A stretch of 64,000 nt of DNA from an uncultured Kiloniellaceae bacterium (GTDB lineage: Bacteria > Pseudomonadota > Alphaproteobacteria > Kiloniellales > Kiloniellaceae). Positions 17,532 to 26,730 of this stretch are shown piece by piece. The stretch lies in contig CANLSF010000005.1 in the NCBI GenBank assembly GCA_947493695.1, positions 186,001-250,000 on the forward strand, read 5' to 3'. Position numbers and translations under genes: made by a program. The notes beneath the pieces were generated by a model that was not told the origin of the DNA, ran no database searches, and saw only the letters and a program-made list of their open reading frames with translations. Each line of letters starts with the position of its first letter. Within the stretch, counting starts at the first letter, position 1.

Positions 17532-19165
17532 GCAGCGTATCGCCTTCCCCTCCGCCCTCTCAGTCTTCCGGGACGGCGACGCCAAGCCAGCCAGCTCCCG
17601 CGGGAGCGGTCGCGCCTGTCGCAGCGCCCACTGGCACGCCCGCCCCTTCGCCCTCGCCACCGCAACCCGTCCAGCTTCCAATCGCCAAGGCGCCGGATCT
17701 GCTCTCGACACTGCCGTCGGGAACGGTGCTCTCAGGCACGGTTGCAAACACGGAGGCCTCCGGCTTACTGAAGGTGCTGACCAGATATGGGAGTTTCGAA
17801 CTCGACTCCAAACTTGCACTGGCAAACGGAACGAAGGTTGCCTTGCAGATCCGCGACGGCGGTCAGGTCCATCTGCAAATCGTGAAGCCCGGAACGCCGG
17901 TCACGCTTCCTGACGGCACGACCAAAACGCTTGCCGATGCCGCGGTTCGCCTACCGAACCAGATACTGACGGCGACACTGGAAACCAACCTGGCGTCTAC
18001 ACAGAACGCGCTGCGCGGATCTGGTCTCGCGGGTACAGCAGCGGCACCTCCCCTTGCAACGGAGAGCGGGCAAGGCAATCCCGGATCACCGATCCCGCAG
18101 TTGCCCGCCGCTTTGCGCAATCTGACCGCCGGTTCTCAGTTTCAAGTTCAGTTGACGGCAATCAACACAGGTTCCCCGGCCGGTGACGGCAATCCGGGCG
18201 CCAGAACAGCCGCCAGCGCGAACGCGCCAATGCCAGCGGCGAGCGCCGCGACTTCATCAGGACCAGCCACCGCAACAGCAACAAACAATCCGGTGCTGTC
18301 AGGCACCGTGATCGCCTCAGCGACTCAAGGACGGCCCGTTCTGCAAACCCCATTTGGTATTCTGTCACTGGACAGCCGGGTTCAGCTGCCACTTGGCACC
18401 AATGTGCTCATTCAGGTGCTGGCCAACAGCCTCCCCCAAATGGCCGCCGGACCGACCGCTGCTGCCAATCCGCTGGGCCACCCCCTGGCGGGTGCCGCGT
18501 CGGCCTGGGCAAATCTGGACGCAGTGATGCGGCAAGGCGAAGCAAACGCAATTCCCGACGCACTGGCGTCCAAAGTGATGCAGCGCGTTCCTGCTGCCGG
18601 ACCGGCTTTGGGGTCAAACATGCTCTTTCTACTATCCGCGCTCAATACCGGTCAATTGAGTGCCTGGCTTGGGCGCGGGACCGTGGATCAGATGCAGCGT
18701 GAAGGACAGAGCGACCTGAGCGGACGTCTGGACCAGGACCTCGCGCAGGCGGGGCGGATCGCCGATGCCAACGGAGGTGAATGGCGGACACTCATTCTCC
18801 CCTTTCTAGACGACGGCCAGATCCGGCAACTGCGCCTCTTCATCCGGCGAGACCAGGACGGCGAAGAGGGCGACGGTCAAGAGCAGTCCGGAGCGGACGC
18901 AACCCGGTTTCTGCTGGAAATAGAGTTATCGAAACTCGGCGACATGCAGCTGGACGGGCTGATCCGGGCCAAGCTCTTCGATCTTGTCCTGCGCACGCGC
19001 AAGCCTTTTTCCAATGCCATGCATGATGAAATCATCAGAATTTTCACGGAATCAAATCACAACCTGGGCCTGGCCGGACAAATTCTATTCGAAGCGTCGG
19101 ACGACTGGCGTTCGAAGGCGGCAGAGAGCGCATCCTTGGCAGACACGCCCGATCTCATGATTTGA
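17528..19165 (+). CDS. Second FliK-like (hook-length control type) protein
   Basis: A protein of 545 residues, coupled to flhG by an ATGA overlap. The first 45 residues are Pro/Ser/Ala-rich. Residues about 55-125 contain a repeated theme (SGTVANTEASGLLKVLTRYG...ALANGTKVALQIRD), found again near 258-305 (LSGTVIASATQGRPVLQTP...PLGTNVLIQVLA). This suggests two related beta-rich modules linked by low-complexity Ala/Pro/Gly stretches. The C-terminal 130 residues are ordered (LILPFLDDGQIRQLRLFIRR, FLLEIELSKLGDMQLDGLIR) and resemble the FliK C-terminal fold. Similar genes in related bacteria are annotated as FliK. The function is inferred from position and build and is not proven. Confidence 0.6.
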   Translation: MSSVSPSPPPSQSSGTATPSQPAPAGAVAPVAAPTGTPAPSPSPPQPVQLPIAKAPDLLSTLPSGTVLSGTVANTEASGLLKVLTRYGSFELDSKLALANGTKVALQIRDGGQVHLQIVKPGTPVTLPDGTTKTLADAAVRLPNQILTATLETNLASTQNALRGSGLAGTAAAPPLATESGQGNPGSPIPQLPAALRNLTAGSQFQVQLTAINTGSPAGDGNPGARTAASANAPMPAASAATSSGPATATATNNPVLSGTVIASATQGRPVLQTPFGILSLDSRVQLPLGTNVLIQVLANSLPQMAAGPTAAANPLGHPLAGAASAWANLDAVMRQGEANAIPDALASKVMQRVPAAGPALGSNMLFLLSALNTGQLSAWLGRGTVDQMQREGQSDLSGRLDQDLAQAGRIADANGGEWRTLILPFLDDGQIRQLRLFIRRDQDGEEGDGQEQSGADATRFLLEIELSKLGDMQLDGLIRAKLFDLVLRTRKPFSNAMHDEIIRIFTESNHNLGLAGQILFEASDDWRSKAAESASLADTPDLMI

Positions 19166-19183
19166 GCTAAGCTTGTTTTCTTC

Positions 19184-20290
19184 TTATCCGGTCGCGGTGC
19201 GGGCAACGGGCAACTCAGTGGCCTGAGTCCGGTTCAGCCCGAGCCGGTGACCGTCGTAGTTCCCACCGAGGATCGGTTTCCAGAAGTCCGAGTGATCGAG
19301 GTACCAGTCAATGGTCTCCTCCAGAGCCGTCTCAAAATCCGCCTCGGGTTTCCATCCCAGTTTGCTCATCAGCTTGCCGGCATCCAATGCATAGCGCCGA
19401 TCATGCCCAGGGCGATCCGTGACAAAGGAAATCAGTTCCTCGTGCGAAGCCCCTCCCGTCATCACCTTCCGGCGATCGAGCGCCCGGCAAATGGTTCGGA
19501 CAACATCCAGGTTGGAGGCTTGATTGCCGCCGGCGACGTTGTAGGTTCCCCCCGGCTGACCGGCTTCCAACACTGTCAGGACGGCGCGGCAGTGGTCGGT
19601 CACATAGAGCCAGTCGCGGATGTTCTCACCGTCGCCGTAGACCGGCAGTGGCAGCTCGCGCACCGCCTTCACAATCATCAGCGGGATCAGCTTCTCAGGG
19701 AACTGCATCGGACCGTAGTTGTTGGTGGCAACCGTAATCAGGCTCGGCAGGCCGTAGGTCGTATGATACGCGCGCACCAGATGATCGGCTGCCGCCTTAC
19801 TTGCCGAATAGGGCGAGTTCGGCTGATACGGGCTCTCTTCGGTTGCTGCGGCGCCATCGATCGAGCCGAAGACCTCATCGGTCGAGATCTGCAGAAAACG
19901 GAAGCTGCGGCTCTCATGATCCGCCAGCCCTTCCTGATAGCGTACAGCGGCATCAAGCAGATTCTGAACGCCGACGACGTTGCTCTGCACGAAGACACCT
20001 GGATTATCGATGGAGCGATCGACGTGGGTTTCAGCTGCAAAATTTATGATGGCGGAGGGAGAACACTGACGCAGGATGCTATCGACAACCTCGCGGTTCT
20101 CAATCCGGTCGTTGATGAAGCGGTGTTCCGGATGACGCAACAGACTGTTCAGAACATAGGATCCGCCGGCATAGGTCAGTGCATCGAGATTCACGACCCG
20201 ATATCCCTGGCTCAGGGCCAATTGAACAAAGTTGCTGCCGATAAAACCGGCGCCACCAGTTACGAGAATACAGCCCTTATCCATTTTCAT
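19184..20290 (-). CDS. rfbB: dTDP-glucose 4,6-dehydratase
   Basis: A protein of 368 residues. RfbB converts dTDP-glucose to dTDP-4-keto-6-deoxyglucose, a precursor of deoxysugars. It is an extended SDR with NAD-binding GGAGFIGSNF (about 11-20), STDEVFG holding the catalytic Thr-Asp-Glu, and catalytic YSASKAAADH (Tyr-x3-Lys). Substrate contacts RPGHDRRYALDAGK are near the C-terminus. The ATG at 20290 is preferred to the GTG one codon earlier. No rfbA, rfbC or rfbD partner is adjacent; instead it follows fliI-fliJ on the same strand. A role in glycosylating flagellar or surface structures is possible but inferred. Confidence 0.93.
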   Translation of the reverse strand: MKMDKGCILVTGGAGFIGSNFVQLALSQGYRVVNLDALTYAGGSYVLNSLLRHPEHRFINDRIENREVVDSILRQCSPSAIINFAAETHVDRSIDNPGVFVQSNVVGVQNLLDAAVRYQEGLADHESRSFRFLQISTDEVFGSIDGAAATEESPYQPNSPYSASKAAADHLVRAYHTTYGLPSLITVATNNYGPMQFPEKLIPLMIVKAVRELPLPVYGDGENIRDWLYVTDHCRAVLTVLEAGQPGGTYNVAGGNQASNLDVVRTICRALDRRKVMTGGASHEELISFVTDRPGHDRRYALDAGKLMSKLGWKPEADFETALEETIDWYLDHSDFWKPILGGNYDGHRLGLNRTQATELPVARTATG

Positions 20291-20420
20291 CACCGCTATC
20301 CGTTCACCGCTGAAAGCCGGTCAACTCCAAAAGTTCTGCTTGCGTTTCGTAATTCTCGCAAAAATTGGTCACTTAAAGCTGAAGAGGAAGCATTTGTTGG
20401 CAAGCTTCCGCACCGATGTG

Positions 20421-20855
20421 TCATGCGCGCCGCGCCATCCTGCGCCGGTACAGGTTCAATCCGACTTCATCAAGCGCCTGCTGTTCACGTTTGGCGCGCT
20501 TGGCTTGCTCACGGCGCAGTTCGTTACTTTCTGCTGTCTGGTACTTTTTCAGCTCCTGAAACGATGCCCGGACCTCTTCCCGGGCTGAGTCAATCGAGGC
20601 ACTGAGAATCTGCATGGAGTCCTGGATACGCTGACGCCGTTGCTTGACTGCATCCGCATAATTCGGGAATGCCGCTGCCGCTTCCGGCGAAGACGCCGCG
20701 ATCAGCTTCTCAGCCTCAAAGGCCTGATCGATCGTCAGCAGATCCTTTTCCAGTTTCTCGAGGAGCCTCTCCATGTCGGCAAGTTTCTGCCGCTTCTCAT
20801 CAAGCTCCCACTGGTGCACCCGCACCAGGCTGTTCAATGCTGTCAATGTCTCCAC
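20421..20855 (-). CDS. fliJ: Flagellar export protein FliJ
   Basis: A protein of 144 residues, almost entirely charged coiled coil. FliJ is the central stalk of the FliI ATPase and escorts chaperones. The start SLVRVHQWELDEKRQKLADM is the family pattern (normally LIRLHKW.LDEKRR.L.EL), and the end ALDEVGLNLYRRR is also typical. A GTG start is read at 20855; a TTG at 20846 is a possible alternative. It follows fliI by 109 bases on the same strand, and rfbB lies 130 bases further. Confidence 0.85.
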   Translation of the reverse strand: METLTALNSLVRVHQWELDEKRQKLADMERLLEKLEKDLLTIDQAFEAEKLIAASSPEAAAAFPNYADAVKQRRQRIQDSMQILSASIDSAREEVRASFQELKKYQTAESNELRREQAKRAKREQQALDEVGLNLYRRRMARRA

Positions 20856-20964
20856 ACCTTTTCTAGTCTGACTCTATAGAGGAGAATTCACGATCACGAC
20901 GGAGGCCGCCAAGAACCTTCGTCCTCTGAATTATCTAACGCCGTCTTTGCGCCCAAGACTTCAT

Positions 20965-22308
20965 CTAAGCTTCGCCGGGAGGCCAGGCTATGTTGAGCAA
21001 ACGCGCAAGTTCCGCATAGCCATCGTCAATCTGGAAGCGCTCGGTACGCGCTTGCGACAGAAACGCCTCAATGGCCGGGTAATAGTTCAACGCCTCATCC
21101 GTCGCGGCGTCACTGCCTTGTTTGTAGGCGCCGATACGGATCAGTTCAGCCATGTCTTCGTAAGTCGAGAGAAGCGTACGCGCGCGGGTTACCAAAGCGG
21201 TTTCAGCGTCGGAGTTACAGGCCGGCATGGTGCGCGAAATGCTGCGGAGAATGTTGATTGCCGGGTAGCGGTTACGTTCCGCTATGCCGCGTTCCAGCAC
21301 GATATGACCGTCCAGGATACCCCGGACCGCGTCGGCAACCGGCTCGTTGTGATCATCGCCTTCGACCAGGACCGTAAAGAGCCCGGTAATCGATCCCTTT
21401 GCGGTTCCGGGCCCTGCCCGTTCCAGCAACTGCGGCAACTCCGCAAAGACCGATGGTGTGTATCCTTTACTCGCAGGCGGCTCCCCGGCGGCCAGTCCAA
21501 TTTCGCGCATTGCCATGGCGAAGCGCGTCACCGAATCCATCATGCACAGCACGTCACGATCCTGATCCCGGAAATACTCTGCAACGGCAAGCGTGAGATA
21601 AGCCGCCTGACGCCGCATCAGAGGCGGTTCGTCGGACGTCGCAACAATAACCACCGAGCGCGCGAGGCCTTCGGCCCCAAGGTCGTCTTCCAGCCACTCC
21701 TGAACCTCGCGGCCGCGTTCACCGATCAGACCGATCACGTTAACATCGGCCTGTGTGTAACGCGCCAGCATGGAAAGCAGCACAGACTTACCGACACCGG
21801 ACCCGGCGAAGATACCCATACGCTGACCGCTGCAGCAGGTCAGAAAAGTGTTGATTGCACGTACGCCCAGATCGAGCTTTGAACCAACGCGGTTCCGGTT
21901 ATGCGCCGGCGGTGGTGAAGCCCTTAAGCGGTAGGGTTCCAGACCGGTTGGCAAAGGGCCCTTGCCGTCAATCGGCTCACCCATTGCGTTGATAACGCGG
22001 CCAAGCCAGGCATGATGAGGTCTGATAACCGGATCAGAGTCAGCCAGTTCGGCCTTGGTGCCAAGACCGACGCCGTCCAGAGATCCGAAAGGCAAAACCA
22101 GTGCACGCTTTTCCCGGAAGCCGATAACCTCGGCAGGCACGCGGCGGTTGCCTCGGGCGACCAGATTACAGCGTGCTCCGATTGATAGAACCCGGTCGAG
22201 ACCGGCAACTTCAACCAGCATTCCCAGTATCCCGGCAACGCGCCCATAGATCTGATAGGAGGGAACCTGTTCGATTTCATTGAGGAGAGAAGAAGACAAA
22301 AGGGGCAC
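20965..22308 (-). CDS. fliI: Flagellar export ATPase FliI
   Basis: A protein of 447 residues starting at GTG. FliI is the hexameric ATPase of flagellar type III export, a relative of F1-beta. Walker [12 protein letters not shown] is at about 164-174, followed by [18 protein letters not shown], Walker [16 protein letters not shown] and [18 protein letters not shown]. The C-terminal helical domain ends with [12 protein letters not shown]. It is divergent from ctrA across a 335-base regulatory region with a CtrA box 65 bases upstream of its start. It forms a likely transcription unit with fliJ and perhaps rfbB. Confidence 0.96.
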   Translation of the reverse strand: MPLLSSSLLNEIEQVPSYQIYGRVAGILGMLVEVAGLDRVLSIGARCNLVARGNRRVPAEVIGFREKRALVLPFGSLDGVGLGTKAELADSDPVIRPHHAWLGRVINAMGEPIDGKGPLPTGLEPYRLRASPPPAHNRNRVGSKLDLGVRAINTFLTCCSGQRMGIFAGSGVGKSVLLSMLARYTQADVNVIGLIGERGREVQEWLEDDLGAEGLARSVVIVATSDEPPLMRRQAAYLTLAVAEYFRDQDRDVLCMMDSVTRFAMAMREIGLAAGEPPASKGYTPSVFAELPQLLERAGPGTAKGSITGLFTVLVEGDDHNEPVADAVRGILDGHIVLERGIAERNRYPAINILRSISRTMPACNSDAETALVTRARTLLSTYEDMAELIRIGAYKQGSDAATDEALNYYPAIEAFLSQARTERFQIDDGYAELARLLNIAWPPGEA

Positions 22309-22372
22309 GATACCATCCGCGTTTCAAAGGGTTATGGCTAACCCCACAGACAAGAAAGATGTCTGATTACGC

Positions 22373-22387
22373 TTAAGGTTTATTTAA
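22373..22387 (-). promoter_or_regulatory. CtrA box TTAA-N7-TTAA upstream of fliI
   Basis: TTAA at 22373-22376 and TTAA at 22384-22387 with exactly seven bases between them match the CtrA consensus. It lies 65 bases from the fliI start and 257 from the ctrA start, so fliI is the more likely target. A GACTC (GANTC, the CcrM methylation site) lies at 22402-22406. Confidence 0.6.
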
Positions 22388-22591
22388 AAAATGACGTCAC
22401 CGACTCTTTTTTATCACCTGCTAACCAAACCGAGCGATGCGCATTGCAATTTTTAGAGATTTAGCTTAACAGTGATTTCATTAATATTATCAAACCGTTA
22501 CAGAGCTTACCTTATATCTACGGCAGATTATGCGAAAATTTGTTCGTATATAACCGTCTTTGAGTAAGGGTTTGTTAATAAAGCTTCCCCA

Positions 22592-22632
22592 AAATGGTTA
22601 ACAGTCTTAATCTTGATTAATCTTAACCATTT
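22592..22632 (+). promoter_or_regulatory. Inverted pair of CtrA half-sites at ctrA
   Basis: AAATGGTTAA (22592-22601) and TTAACCATTT (22623-22632) are perfect inverted copies of the CtrA half-site TTAACCAT, 21 bases apart. The second ends 11 bases before the ctrA ATG. The spacer holds two more TTAA words (TTAATC, GATTAATC) with spacing other than seven. The arrangement suggests autoregulation. Confidence 0.55.
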
Positions 22633-22643
22633 GGGTTGGAGCT

Positions 22644-23381
22644 ATGAGAGTACTTCTCGTCGAGGACGATTCTGCAACGGCGCAAGGCATCGAGATGATG
22701 TTGCGGTCCGAAGGCTATGTTTGTGACACCACGGACATGGGCGAAGACGGTCTCGAGATCGGCAAAATATACGATTACGATATCATCATTCTTGACCTTA
22801 TGCTGCCGGACATTGACGGCTACGAGGTTCTGCGGCGTTTGAGGGCGGCCCGTGTCCGCACACCGATCCTCATTCTGTCTGGTCTGAATGGTCTTGACGA
22901 CAAGATCAAAGGACTGGGTGTCGGCGCTGACGACTATCTGACGAAACCTTTCGACAAGCGCGAACTGATTGCCCGCATCCAGGCCATCGTCCGCCGTTCG
23001 AAGGGCCATTCCGACTCTATCATCCAGACCGGCAAGCTGACGGTGAACCTGGATACCCGAACTGTTGAGGTCGACAGCCAGCCGCTGCATCTCACCGGCA
23101 AGGAATACGGTATTCTGGAACTCCTGTCCCTGCGTAAGGGAACCACACTGACCAAGGAGATGTTCCTGAACCATCTCTACGGCGGTATGGACGAGCCGGA
23201 GCTCAAGATCATCGACGTCTTCGTCTGCAAGCTTCGCAAGAAGCTCTCTGCGGCGACAGGCGGTGCGAACTATATTGAAACTGTTTGGGGACGCGGCTAC
23301 GTGCTGCGCGATCCGGTCGGTGGACAAGAGGCAGCGCCTCAGACCAAGTCTGCGCCAGAACAGGAAGCTGTTTCGGCTTAG
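22644..23381 (+). CDS. ctrA: Cell-cycle response regulator CtrA
   Basis: A protein of 245 residues, the master regulator of cell cycle and motility genes in alphaproteobacteria. The receiver domain has [20 protein letters not shown], phospho-acceptor Asp51 in [10 protein letters not shown] and the TKPFDKREL segment. The OmpR-type winged helix includes [40 protein letters not shown] and VWGRGYVLR. These strings are nearly invariant among CtrA orthologues. The C-terminal tail (about 230-245) is variable and ends VSA rather than the AA end that marks Caulobacter CtrA for ClpXP, so degradation signals may differ. It is a single gene, with regulatory sites upstream and a long hairpin after it. Confidence 0.97.
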   Translation: MRVLLVEDDSATAQGIEMMLRSEGYVCDTTDMGEDGLEIGKIYDYDIIILDLMLPDIDGYEVLRRLRAARVRTPILILSGLNGLDDKIKGLGVGADDYLTKPFDKRELIARIQAIVRRSKGHSDSIIQTGKLTVNLDTRTVEVDSQPLHLTGKEYGILELLSLRKGTTLTKEMFLNHLYGGMDEPELKIIDVFVCKLRKKLSAATGGANYIETVWGRGYVLRDPVGGQEAAPQTKSAPEQEAVSA

Positions 23382-23455
23382 AGCCTGAAATCCGTTCTCG
23401 AACGCAAGTCTCGGGAACGGGCTCCGCTCCAGGTCTTTGGCTCCTCGCCTATACC

Positions 23456-23501
23456 GACAAGTTAACGGCCCGCTCCTCTCGGTGTGGGCCGTTAACTTGT
23501 C
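23456..23501. repeat. Perfect 16-bp inverted repeat downstream of ctrA
   Basis: GACAAGTTAACGGCCC (23456-23471) is exactly complementary to GGGCCGTTAACTTGTC (23486-23501), with a 14-base loop. Neither strand continues into a T-run, so it is not a standard terminator. Each arm contains GTTAAC. It could be a factor-assisted terminator, an mRNA-stabilising stem or a protein-binding cruciform. Confidence 0.8.
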
Positions 23502-23621
23502 TGCCCTACCCTACGCAAGCGGTCAGGGCCTGCTGCCGGCAGGCCTTTAGCATCGTTGAAAGACACCGTCCGGAACCGGAAGCGGATTTGCGCGGCCCTT
23601 CAAAGCTGCTAAAGCTTGCAA

Positions 23622-24071
23622 ATGAACATCTGGCGCCCAGCACAAAAAATATCTGTGAAGTCACTCGGCCTGCATTGGCGTGATCAGCGCCTGCTCGCGT
23701 TCGAGGTTTTCGACGACGCCGGCAATCTGAAAGGCGTGCGCCCACTCGGCGGAACGGTTGAGTTTGGAGAGTCCTGGCAAGACGCCCTCATTCGGGAGTT
23801 TCGCGAGGAACTGGACATTGTGGTTTCTATTCGGAATGAACCTCTAGTGTTCGAAAACATCTACGATCACGAAGGCACGGTCGGCCACGAAATCCTCTTC
23901 ATTTCCGAAGTCATCTTCCCTGCCGGCGCGTACGAGGCAGTAGAAGAGATCAGATTTGCCGAAGACAACGGAGAAGTCTGCACGGCACGCTGGTTCCATC
24001 TCAACGAACTGGGGGAAAACGGCGTTGCACTTTTCCCCCTGGACTTGAAAGAGCGCCTGATCGCAGAATGA
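23622..24071 (+). CDS. Nudix hydrolase
   Basis: A protein of 149 residues. Nudix enzymes hydrolyse nucleoside diphosphate derivatives. The Nudix box is clear at about 46-68: GTVEFGE, then seven residues, then REFREELDI, with the final Gly replaced by Asp. It resembles small MutT-like proteins with an unknown substrate (dGTP-type or dinucleotide). The ATG at 23622 has no good ribosome site and the TTG two codons earlier is also possible. It is a single gene between ctrA and the chemotaxis operon. Confidence 0.85.
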   Translation: MNIWRPAQKISVKSLGLHWRDQRLLAFEVFDDAGNLKGVRPLGGTVEFGESWQDALIREFREELDIVVSIRNEPLVFENIYDHEGTVGHEILFISEVIFPAGAYEAVEEIRFAEDNGEVCTARWFHLNELGENGVALFPLDLKERLIAE

Positions 24072-24203
24072 TGCGTGAGTAACTGCGGTGATGCCTCAGC
24101 GCTGACGGCAGAGTGCGTTGAAGCGCCTAGAGCGCAGAGAAGCAATCGCCGCAAGTAGTATCAGGATAGAGGGGCTGCGCTGGTAAGGACCGCACCGCAG
24201 AAA

Positions 24204-24251
24204 AACGAAAGGCTGGTCGATTCACTTCTGAGCAAAGTAAATCGACCAGCC
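24204..24251 (-). terminator. Terminator of the chemotaxis operon
   Basis: Read on the minus strand, GTGAATCGACCAGCC-type arms (24211-24225 and 24237-24251) form a 15-bp stem with one mismatch. It is followed by TTTCGTTTTT down to 24204. It lies about 70 bases after the cheR stop. Confidence 0.8.
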
Positions 24252-24323
24252 TCTCCAGCAGGAAATTCCTACCATTCCCTACAAGACCGGTTCCGCCATA
24301 TGGCGCGGTCTTCCCGTTCAGGA

Positions 24324-25160
24324 TCACACTGCTTTCTTGACGGCGCCCTCGCCAGCAAGACCGTAGATACCGCGCTGTCCCGGGATCAGCAGGAAGCGAT
24401 CGGAAATTCCCAGAACCGTCTCGGCACCGCCGAGATAGAGGAAACCGTCGTTCGCAAGGATACCCGACATCTGATCCAGAACCTGCGACTTGGTCGGCTG
24501 ATCGAAGTAGATCAGCACGTTCCGGCAGAAGATCACGTCGAACTGACCCATCCCAGACATGGAGTTCAAAAGGTTGAAGTTTTTGAACGTCACCATGTTA
24601 CGGATGTCATCGTTGAGCTTCCAACGATCTTCGACCTGGGTGAAGTACTTAACCAGCAAATTGATTGGAAGGCCGCGTTGCACTTCGAACTGTGAGTAGA
24701 CGCCTTCCTTTGCCTTATCGAGAATTTCCTGGGAAATATCGGTTCCCACAATCTCAATCCGCCAGCCGGCCAACTTGGCCTGCGCTTCCTTAAGCAACAT
24801 CGCCAGGGTGTAAGGTTCCTGACCGCTCGACGCGGCAGCACACCAGATCCTGATCGACTTCTTTGCAGCGCGGTGTTCGAGCAGATACGGGAGTACAACA
24901 TCCCGGAACTGATCAAACGGCTTTTGGTCCCGAAAGAAGAACGACTCATTGGTCGTCATCGCTTCGGTAATATCAACCAAAAGCTTTTCGTCGTTGGACT
25001 TACGGACCTGCTGTGCCAACTCGTCGAAGCCACTCAGGCCCCACTTGCGAGCAACAGGATTCAATCTGCTTTCCAGCAGATATGCCTTGTCTTCCGAAAG
25101 TACCAACCCCGAGCGCTTTTTCAGGAGTTGAGAAATGAGTTCGAAATCGTTCACGTTCAT
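24324..25160 (-). CDS. cheR: Chemotaxis protein methyltransferase CheR
   Basis: A protein of 278 residues. CheR transfers methyl groups from S-adenosylmethionine to glutamates on chemoreceptors. The N-terminal helical domain covers about 1-75, with FELISQLLKKRSGLVLSEDK and TEAMTTNESFFFRD. The SAM-binding domain contains IRIWCAAASSGQEPYTLAM, IVGTDIS and FDVIFCRNVLIYFD. The ATG at 25160 overlaps the cheB stop (ATGA) and has GAGG upstream. The longer frame from 25265 runs into cheB and is rejected. It is the last gene of cheA-cheW-cheY-cheB-cheR. Confidence 0.95.
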   Translation of the reverse strand: MNVNDFELISQLLKKRSGLVLSEDKAYLLESRLNPVARKWGLSGFDELAQQVRKSNDEKLLVDITEAMTTNESFFFRDQKPFDQFRDVVLPYLLEHRAAKKSIRIWCAAASSGQEPYTLAMLLKEAQAKLAGWRIEIVGTDISQEILDKAKEGVYSQFEVQRGLPINLLVKYFTQVEDRWKLNDDIRNMVTFKNFNLLNSMSGMGQFDVIFCRNVLIYFDQPTKSQVLDQMSGILANDGFLYLGGAETVLGISDRFLLIPGQRGIYGLAGEGAVKKAV

Positions 25161-26290
25161 GCCGCCGACCTCATAACAAGCTTTAGCACCTGGGGACCGA
25201 TATCCGTGAGCGGCAATACAGCCGAACAAAGACCATCGCTGGCTACTGCGCCAGGCATCCCCCAAACAACACTTGTTGCTTCGTCCTGAGCAACCACTGC
25301 ACCACCGGCTGCAGTGACAACTTCAGAGCCTCGTTGCCCATCAGACCCCATCCCCGTCAGGATAACGACGAGAAGTTTGGGCCCATAGATTTTACTCAAA
25401 CTTCTGAGCATCGGATCAACCGATGGTCTGCAGAAATTTTCCGGTGGATCTTGCGTTAAACGAATGACTTTGTTTACGCCGTCCGCTTCAAGCACCATGT
25501 GGTAGTCGCCAGGTGCCACGTAGACCTGCCCTCCCACAATCGCTTCTCCGTCGGTCGCTTCGTTACAAGTCATCCCACTCACTCGTGAAATATGTTCTGC
25601 CAGCAGCTTGGTAAAAGTCGCCGGCATGTGTTGCGTTATCAGGATCGGCTGCGTCACCTTTCCCGAAAGGCTTTTCATCACCTCGAAAAGCGCCTGTGGA
25701 CCTCCGGTCGAGCTGCCGATCGCAATAATGTCGGGCACCATCGTCGGCATAGGCCGAAGCTGTATCGGCTTGCGGGCCGATGCAGGTTTGACGACGACCT
25801 TGTCGGACGCGCCCTGTGGAACCGCGACCGGCGCCTGCGTGCCGCCACGAGCCGCAAGTCCAAGTGCTTTTACCTTTTCCGTCAATTCCCGTTTGAAGTC
25901 ACCGGCCGTCGAAATCTCGCCAGTCGATGTCGGCTTGGGAATGTAGTCTGCCGCGCCAGCCTGCAGAGCCTGCATGCTGATTTCAGCGTTCTTAAGGGTC
26001 AAGGTCGAGGCCATGATCACTCTGACGCCTGGCTGAGCCTTTATGATCAGCGGCAAAGCGGTCATACCATCCATAACAGGCATCTCGATATCGAGAACGA
26101 CCACGTCGACTTTCTGGCGTTCCAGTGTCGATAACGCGATCTGCCCGTTCTGGACTGAAGCTGCGATTGATATCTGCGGATCCGACTCCAGCGCACGCGT
26201 TAGCAGGCCCCGAATCACAGCCGAATCATCGACGATCATCACTTTGTAGGGACCTGTCAGTCCGGATGCTGAAGCTTGACCAGCAGTCAT
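25157..26290 (-). CDS. cheB: Chemotaxis methylesterase CheB
   Basis: A protein of 377 residues. CheB removes methyl groups and deamidates receptors. The receiver domain (about 14-135) has DD at 21-22, phospho-Asp67 (VVLDIEMPVMDG) and the KP motif in IPKPTS. The esterase domain (about 195-375) has the Ser nucleophile GSSTGGPQAL, His in TQHMPATFT and Asp in TGMGSDGQRG. The ATG at 26290 overlaps the end of cheY; a TTG two codons earlier is less likely. Confidence 0.95.
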   Translation of the reverse strand: MTAGQASASGLTGPYKVMIVDDSAVIRGLLTRALESDPQISIAASVQNGQIALSTLERQKVDVVVLDIEMPVMDGMTALPLIIKAQPGVRVIMASTLTLKNAEISMQALQAGAADYIPKPTSTGEISTAGDFKRELTEKVKALGLAARGGTQAPVAVPQGASDKVVVKPASARKPIQLRPMPTMVPDIIAIGSSTGGPQALFEVMKSLSGKVTQPILITQHMPATFTKLLAEHISRVSGMTCNEATDGEAIVGGQVYVAPGDYHMVLEADGVNKVIRLTQDPPENFCRPSVDPMLRSLSKIYGPKLLVVILTGMGSDGQRGSEVVTAAGGAVVAQDEATSVVWGMPGAVASDGLCSAVLPLTDIGPQVLKLVMRSAA

Positions 26291-26292
26291 GA

Positions 26293-26658
26293 TCAAATCA
26301 AACCCACCTGAGTGAATTTCGATTCAATGATCTCGCTGTCAAACGGCTTCATAATGTATTCGTTCGCACCAGCCTGGATAGCTTCCTGGATGTGCGACAT
26401 ATCGTTTTCCGTTGTGCAGAAAACGACGATTGGCTGCTCGACATCCTTCATGGCGCGAAGGTCGACGAGGAACTCAATGCCACTCTTGATAGGCATGTTC
26501 CAATCGAGCAGAACCGCGTCAGGCATGCTCTTCTCGCACGCCTCGATGGCTTTCTGGCCATCTTCAGCTTCGTCGATTGCAAAGTTGAGACCCTCGAGAA
26601 TTTTTCGGGCCACCATTCGAACGACCTTAGAGTCGTCGACGATCAGGCAGGACTTCAT
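26293..26658 (-). CDS. cheY: Chemotaxis response regulator CheY
   Basis: A protein of 121 residues, a single receiver domain that carries the signal from CheA to the motor switch. Acidic pair Asp8-Asp9, phospho-acceptor Asp52 (VLLDWNMPIKSG), Thr in FCTTENDM and Lys in IMKPFDSE are all in place. The gene is 72 bases after cheW and 4-coupled or nearly so to cheB. Confidence 0.95.
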   Translation of the reverse strand: MKSCLIVDDSKVVRMVARKILEGLNFAIDEAEDGQKAIEACEKSMPDAVLLDWNMPIKSGIEFLVDLRAMKDVEQPIVVFCTTENDMSHIQEAIQAGANEYIMKPFDSEIIESKFTQVGLI

Positions 26659-26730
26659 ATTGAGACTCCGGATCGAGTTGTAAACTCATGAAAACCAAAC
26701 ATTCTATTCGATGTCTTCCGCGACTTCTTC

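Noticed and set aside
22594-22620. Additional TTAA pairs before ctrA as full CtrA boxes
   Set aside because: Their spacings are five and six bases, not seven; only the half-sites and the box at 22373 fit the consensus.
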